A DNA stretch of 5,700 bases from Rhodospirillaceae bacterium CCH5-H10 (GTDB lineage: Bacteria > Pseudomonadota > Alphaproteobacteria > Reyranellales > Reyranellaceae): positions 1-5,700 of the forward strand of contig LSKJ01000125.1 of assembly GCA_001557035.1 (NCBI GenBank). The letters are read 5' to 3'. The first letter of the stretch is position 1. The number at the start of each line of letters is the position of its first letter. Position numbers and translations under genes: made by a program. The notes beneath the pieces were generated by a model. That model saw nothing but the letters and a program-made list of their open reading frames with translations. It made no database searches and was not told where the DNA came from. Positions 4,522 to 5,700 of this stretch are shown here, piece after piece.

Positions 4522-5700
4522 ATGCAGCGTCGCAGCCTGATGACCGCACTTGCCGCCGTGCTGGCGGCGAGCGTCGCACGGGGCGCATTGGCTCAGGATT
4601 CGTCGAAGCCCTCTTTCACCCCCGAGCAACTCGACCAGATGCTGGCGCCGATCGCGCTCTATCCCGATGCGGTCCTGGCGCAGACCCTGATGGCGGCCAG
4701 CTATCCCCTGGAAGTCGTCGAGGCGGCGCGCTGGGCGAAGGCCAATCCGTCCCTGAAGGGAGATGCCGCCCTCGCCGCGGTCAAGGACAAGAGCTGGGAC
4801 GTGAGCGTGAAGTCTCTGGTCGCCTTTCCGCAGATCCTCATCCAGCTCAGCGACAATCTCGACTGGATGCAGAAAATCGGCGACGCGATGATCGGGCAGG
4901 AGCAGGCCGTCGCTGATTCGATCCAGCGCCTGCGTGCGAAGGCAGCCGACGCCGGCAACCTGCAGAGCGGCAAGGAGCAGACGGTCACGGCGCAGGGATC
5001 GGGAAGCGACCGTACGATCGTGATCGCGCCGACCAATCCCGAAGTCATCTACGTGCCGGCCTACAATCCCAACACCGTCTACGGCACCTGGCCCTACCCG
5101 GCCTATCCGCCGACCTATTATCCGCCGCCTCCCGGCTACGGCTATGGCTCGGCGCTGCTGCGCGGCCTGATGTTCGGCGTCGGCATCGCCGCGGCCGGTG
5201 CCATCTTCGGCGGCTGGAACTGGGGCCGCGGCAACAGCTACGTCAACGTGAACGTCAATCGCGCGGTCAACATCGACCGCAACTTCAACGCCGCCAACAT
5301 CAACAATGGCCGCTGGCAGCACGAGCCCGTCCACCGCAAGGGCGTGGCCTATCGCGATCCGGCGACGCGTGAGCGGTTTCAGCAGACGCGCCCCGGCGCC
5401 GACCAGCGCCAGGAATTCCGCGGCCGGCTCGAGAACCGGCCGGCGGCGGGCCAGCCCAGCGCCCGGCCGAATCCGGCCAACCGGCCGGCCGGCGGAGTAC
5501 AACAGCGGCCCAACGTCACGAATCGGGCGGCCGGCGGGCAGCATCCCAATTTCCAGAACCATGCCGGCGCGCCGCGCGGCGGCGGCGCCATCCGCGGCGT
5601 CGACAACGGTCAGCGCACCAATCGCGAGGCTACGCGCGGGCGCGCCCAGCAGTCCCGCGCCGCCACGCATCCCAGCGGTGGCGGTGCGGGACTGCTGGGC
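4522..5700 (+). CDS. DUF3300-family exported protein, 3' end beyond the window
   Basis: At least 393 residues, with no stop before the right edge. A signal peptide is clear: MQRR, a hydrophobic stretch (about 6-23), then cleavage after A-L-A at residue 24, so the protein is exported to the periplasm or cell surface. The DUF3300 core follows: LDQMLAPIALYPDAVLAQ (37-54), ASYPLEVVEAARW (59-71), WDVSVKSLVAFPQIL (92-106), LDWMQKIGDAMIGQ (113-126), the helix with SIQRLRAKAADAGNL (133-147), and the strand region TNPEVIYVPAYNPNTVYG (171-188). A Pro/Tyr-rich segment (189-208), a short hydrophobic Gly/Ala stretch (211-231) and an Asn-rich VNVNVNRAVNIDRNFN segment (241-256) come next. The tail (about 290-393) is low-complexity, rich in Arg, Gly, Asn, Gln and Pro, with three imperfect repeats, NRPAAG (305), NRPAGG (320) and NRAAGG (334). 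The molecular function of the family is not established. The tail is basic and probably disordered. Confidence 0.9.
   Translation, partial: MQRRSLMTALAAVLAASVARGALAQDSSKPSFTPEQLDQMLAPIALYPDAVLAQTLMAASYPLEVVEAARWAKANPSLKGDAALAAVKDKSWDVSVKSLVAFPQILIQLSDNLDWMQKIGDAMIGQEQAVADSIQRLRAKAADAGNLQSGKEQTVTAQGSGSDRTIVIAPTNPEVIYVPAYNPNTVYGTWPYPAYPPTYYPPPPGYGYGSALLRGLMFGVGIAAAGAIFGGWNWGRGNSYVNVNVNRAVNIDRNFNAANINNGRWQHEPVHRKGVAYRDPATRERFQQTRPGADQRQEFRGRLENRPAAGQPSARPNPANRPAGGVQQRPNVTNRAAGGQHPNFQNHAGAPRGGGAIRGVDNGQRTNREATRGRAQQSRAATHPSGGGAGLLG
5644..5700. repeat. Large near-perfect inverted repeat inside the DUF3300 coding sequence
   Basis: Bases 5644-5666 and 5678-5700 are reverse complements at 22 of 23 positions. 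The outer 15 bases (starting GCCCAGCAGTCCCGC) match perfectly. The single mismatch, 5659 against 5685, is a G-T that would be a G-U wobble in RNA. The loop is 11 bases (5667-5677). The reading frame passes through without a stop. The pairing reaches the last base of the window, so the arms may be longer. No T-run can be judged because the sequence ends. Confidence 0.9.

Noticed and set aside
4345..5670. Leftward open frame of 441 codons opposite the DUF3300 gene
   Set aside because: It lies antisense to a family-recognised gene with a signal peptide and good ribosome-binding site. The protein is a repetitive Arg/Gly/Val/Asp string with no domain.

Overview
The window is GC-rich, with densely packed genes and codon usage dominated by G/C third positions. 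Together with the protein families present, this suggests a free-living proteobacterium, most likely an alphaproteobacterium (Hyphomicrobiales or Rhodospirillales type). That placement is an impression from protein style, not a measurement. I see no tRNA, rRNA, CRISPR array, transposase, integrase or phage gene.

Layout, left to right. (1) A leftward pair: a 414-residue MFS permease (134-1378) whose stop overlaps the start of a truncated gene at the left edge (1-137). That gene looks weakly like a RidA-type protein. (2) A 157-base divergent gap, then a rightward single-domain rhodanese (1536-1916). (3) The rhodanese ends three bases from the end of a leftward three-gene run. In transcription order the run is a BASS/SBF-family transporter (4299-3448), an isocitrate lyase/PEP mutase superfamily enzyme (3380-2556) and an unrecognised single-pass membrane protein (2546-1920). 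The last two are 9 bases apart and clearly co-transcribed. The transporter is 67 bases upstream of the enzyme and probably in the same operon. (4) A 222-base divergent gap, then a rightward exported DUF3300-family protein that runs off the right edge (4522-5700).

How the genes may work together: the transporter plus the lyase-superfamily enzyme would fit uptake and cleavage of a small organic acid, but no substrate can be read from the sequence. The MFS permease and its overlapping partner form a second possible transport-plus-metabolism pair. The rhodanese and the DUF3300 protein look like independent single genes.

I found no convincing new multi-gene system. Points worth a second look are: a near-perfect 23-bp-arm hairpin inside the DUF3300 coding sequence at the right edge; short upstream ORFs ending at the non-ATG starts of both transporter genes, each with an RNA hairpin that could control translation; an enzyme lacking the catalytic cysteine loop of methylisocitrate lyases; and an orphan membrane protein in its operon.
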